Assembly: GCA_016196065.1 (NCBI GenBank)
Contig: JACPYL010000008.1
Coordinates: 186,001 to 250,000, forward strand
From: Acidobacteriota bacterium
GTDB taxonomy: Bacteria > Acidobacteriota > Terriglobia > Terriglobales > Acidobacteriaceae
Direction of reading: 5' to 3'
Length of the DNA stretch: 64,000 nt
The notes below the pieces were generated by a model that saw only the letters and a program-made list of their open reading frames with translations, was not told the DNA's origin and did not search any database. Made by a program: the position numbers and the translations under genes. Positions 62,433 to 64,000 of this stretch are shown piece by piece. Every line of letters starts with the position of its first letter. Position 1 is the first letter of the stretch.

Positions 62433-62834
62433 TTAGCCAATTAACTTCTTTCGGAAATGAGGTCCGTTTGGAAGTGGGGCCAAAACGAGGGTCGGGAATA
62501 TTCCGAACGCCTTGTCAAACTGGCCGTGTGCTTGTCCCTCTGTATTCATCTCTTGTCCCGACAGTTTCAGGAATTCATGGGAAAACGAAACGTGCGCTTC
62601 ACCGTAGCGGTCCCAATGTCCTTCTGCTCTCTTGATTTCACCTGAACGCCTTAGCTCTTGCACAAAGGTACGATCTGCCCGCAGTTGCAAGACGCAATTC
62701 TCGCCGTTCCCATCAAACCCATAGGTTCCTGCTAGAACCCCATAGTCGTAATTGCTCGCGGTGTTATACCAGAACCCAAACAAGACAATTGCGAGAATGA
62801 GCCCCGGCCCCCAAAACGCACGAATGGCTTTCAT
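62433..62834 (-). CDS. Small exported protein, unknown
   Basis: A 133-aa protein with an N-terminal hydrophobic segment (GLILAIVLFGFWYNTASN) that acts as a signal or anchor. The rest has a small beta-rich pattern (YGVLAGTYGFDGNGENCVLQ LRADRTFVQEL) without known motifs. ATG 62834 follows GGAGG by 8 bases, which supports real translation. Confidence 0.6.
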   Translation of the reverse strand: MKAIRAFWGPGLILAIVLFGFWYNTASNYDYGVLAGTYGFDGNGENCVLQLRADRTFVQELRRSGEIKRAEGHWDRYGEAHVSFSHEFLKLSGQEMNTEGQAHGQFDKAFGIFPTLVLAPLPNGPHFRKKLIG

Positions 62835-63299
62835 ATTGGGTTCCTCCACGTGGAGGTTTAATCCACGAACCCCATTTGATCGTCTGGAGCGGGTGGCCCA
62901 CCTCTTCCACCCACATATTAACTCGGGGACCCATTTCTCGCGCTCTTTGCGAGAAGTGGGCAGTGATGCTGTCTGCGGCGAAGGGCTTTGTTACCTGGGC
63001 GGCGGGCAGCCACTTCTTGATCTTGAGAACAAACCAGCCGTCCACCGTCACCGGACCACCTCGGCCAACACACACGCTCTGAAAAGCTGTTTCCATCGCG
63101 CGATCTGGTTCACCGTACAGCGTGAGGGTTCGCCAACACTTTTCTTGACAGCCCAGCATTTTCGATATAAAACGGTGCCTGTTATTTTGCGGCAACGCTT
63201 GGGCTGCCGATAACTTCGATAACATCTCCGGCTTACAGTCCATACCTTCCGCCCGGCCCCGATTTTCGACACTCGTCTGCTTCTTGAAAGGTCCTTACT
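62835..63299 (+). other. Gene-free stretch with a hairpin
   Basis: No convincing gene. A long minus-strand ORF here lacks coding features. The only feature noted is the hairpin at 62930-62960. The promoter for the beta-helix gene should lie near the right end. Confidence 0.5.
62930..62960. repeat. Twelve-bp hairpin
   Basis: CCCATTTCTCGC (62930-62941) pairs with GCGAGAAGTGGG (62949-62960) with one G-T pair and a 7-base loop. No T-run. Confidence 0.65.
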
Positions 63300-64000
63300 A
63301 TGTCGTCGCATCTGGCTAGAACTGTCTTGTCCCTGTTGTGCATCATCTACTGGTTTCCTTCCACTGGATTTGCCGGCACCATCATTCATGTGCCAGCGGA
63401 TCAGCCGACTATTCAGGCCGGCATTGATGCCGCCTCCAACGGTGACACGGTACAAGTTTCGGCCGGGACCTATCACGAAAACATCGATTTCTATGGGAAG
63501 GCCATCACCGTAACCAGTGAGAAGGGTCCGGGGCTGACGGTCATTGACGGCGGGCAACCTTATTACTCGACTGTGAACTTCATTTCCAATGAAACCACTA
63601 CGTCAGTCCTGAGTGGCTTCGCGATTCAGAATTCCAACAATCAAGTTATCTATATCTCGAACTCATCGCCGACGATCCGATGGAATGTGATTTCGGGGGG
63701 ATCGCAAAGCTATACAAACGGCCTCTACGTACAAGGGGGTGCCCCGGTGATCCAAAACAACCTGATCGTTGGAAACCGGCAAAGCGGCATCACCGTGTAC
63801 AGCGACAACGGTATCCAGATTACTGGCAACCTCGTCGCAGGCAATGCAGTGGGTGTGGCTTTGAATTATTCGAACGGCACCGATGTCGTCCAGCAGAACA
63901 CGATCGCCGGAAATTCCAGCACCGGTTTCGCCGCCTACTCTTTCGGCAATAGTCTAAACCTGATACAGAATCTGGTTCTGGGGAACGTAGGTGTGGGGAT
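63300..64000 (+). CDS. Secreted right-handed parallel beta-helix protein (partial)
   Basis: Open to the right edge of the window; at least 233 residues. Starts ATG 63300 with GAAAGG about 9 bases upstream. Residues 1-25 form a signal peptide (LSLLCIIYWFPSTGFAG). The mature part has the NosD/pectate-lyase-type beginning IHVPADQPTIQAGIDAASNG and then repeated beta-helix turns rich in Asn and Gly (VIQNNLIVGNRQSGITVY, QITGNLVAGNAVGVALNYSN). Such folds bind or cleave polysaccharides; the specific activity cannot be told from this part. The missing C-terminus would be needed to see an anchor or catalytic module. Confidence 0.88.
   Translation, partial: MSSHLARTVLSLLCIIYWFPSTGFAGTIIHVPADQPTIQAGIDAASNGDTVQVSAGTYHENIDFYGKAITVTSEKGPGLTVIDGGQPYYSTVNFISNETTTSVLSGFAIQNSNNQVIYISNSSPTIRWNVISGGSQSYTNGLYVQGGAPVIQNNLIVGNRQSGITVYSDNGIQITGNLVAGNAVGVALNYSNGTDVVQQNTIAGNSSTGFAAYSFGNSLNLIQNLVLGNVGVG

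Noticed and set aside
62764-63243. Minus-strand open frame of 159 codons
   Set aside because: It overlaps the start of the 133-aa gene, lacks a ribosome site and has no recognisable domain or protein-like pattern.

Overview
The window reads as a chromosome segment of a soil-type Acidobacteriota bacterium (Terriglobia/Koribacter-like). The evidence is a large TonB-dependent receptor with an N-terminal carboxypeptidase-regulatory domain, tandem PilZ proteins, an OmpR-type winged-helix/TPR regulator, frequent TTG/GTG starts behind good Shine-Dalgarno sites, and several families of small palindromic repeats between and inside genes. This assignment rests on gene families and gene style, not on a 16S gene. 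No rRNA, tRNA, CRISPR array, integrase or transposase was seen.

Layout. 0-5.7 kb: lytic transglycosylase, GAF-type protein, ECF sigma/zinc-finger anti-sigma pair, small Cys-rich protein with a strong terminator, YbaK-type deacylase. 5.8-15 kb: polyamine genes (pyruvoyl arginine decarboxylase, deoxyhypusine-synthase-like protein, N-carbamoylputrescine amidase, agmatine deiminase) interrupted by a lipoprotein, the TonB receptor and a 50-residue basic protein. 15-24 kb: CinA, a double PilZ protein, a tetrapyrrole operon on the minus strand (cytochrome c assembly protein, hemA, hemC, hemD) and a secreted GH144-like glucanase. 24-34 kb: CPBP protease, class A beta-lactamase, GalT-like protein without its canonical histidine, mutS, and a peptidoglycan-recycling operon nagZ-anmK-peptide-binding lipoprotein. 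34-39.6 kb: YmdB-type phosphodiesterase, an orphan secretin, DUF4126, and a receiver-like/PilZ/PilZ protein. 39.6-46.6 kb: acs divergent from nifJ plus a dihydroorotate-dehydrogenase-like gene, forming an acetyl-CoA/pyruvate node. 46.6-61 kb: RpiR regulator with a GNAT protein, SH3/TPR protein, winged-helix/TPR regulator, ECF sigma factor, a cNMP-glutaredoxin-thioredoxin-reductase fusion, M28 peptidase, beta-propeller protein, uppP, ftsK. 61.1-63.3 kb: gene-poor, with poorly conserved small ORFs and a nested inverted repeat. 63.3 kb to the edge: a secreted beta-helix protein cut by the window.

The most interesting material is not one gene cluster. (1) Five intergenic loci carry arrays with a 7-bp period whose sequence differs from locus to locus; three are paired as inverted repeats. 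(2) A palindromic repeat family is read in frame as the N-terminus of two exported proteins. (3) A 304-bp nested inverted repeat at 62 kb holds four alternating copies of one 20-bp motif, with matched substitutions in the paired arms. (4) Two perfect TGTGA-N6-TCACA dyads (CRP-like) lie in the acs/nifJ and ccsA/GH144 divergent intergenic regions, suggesting a cAMP-type carbon regulon. (5) The four polyamine genes suggest an arginine-to-putrescine-to-homospermidine-type route.
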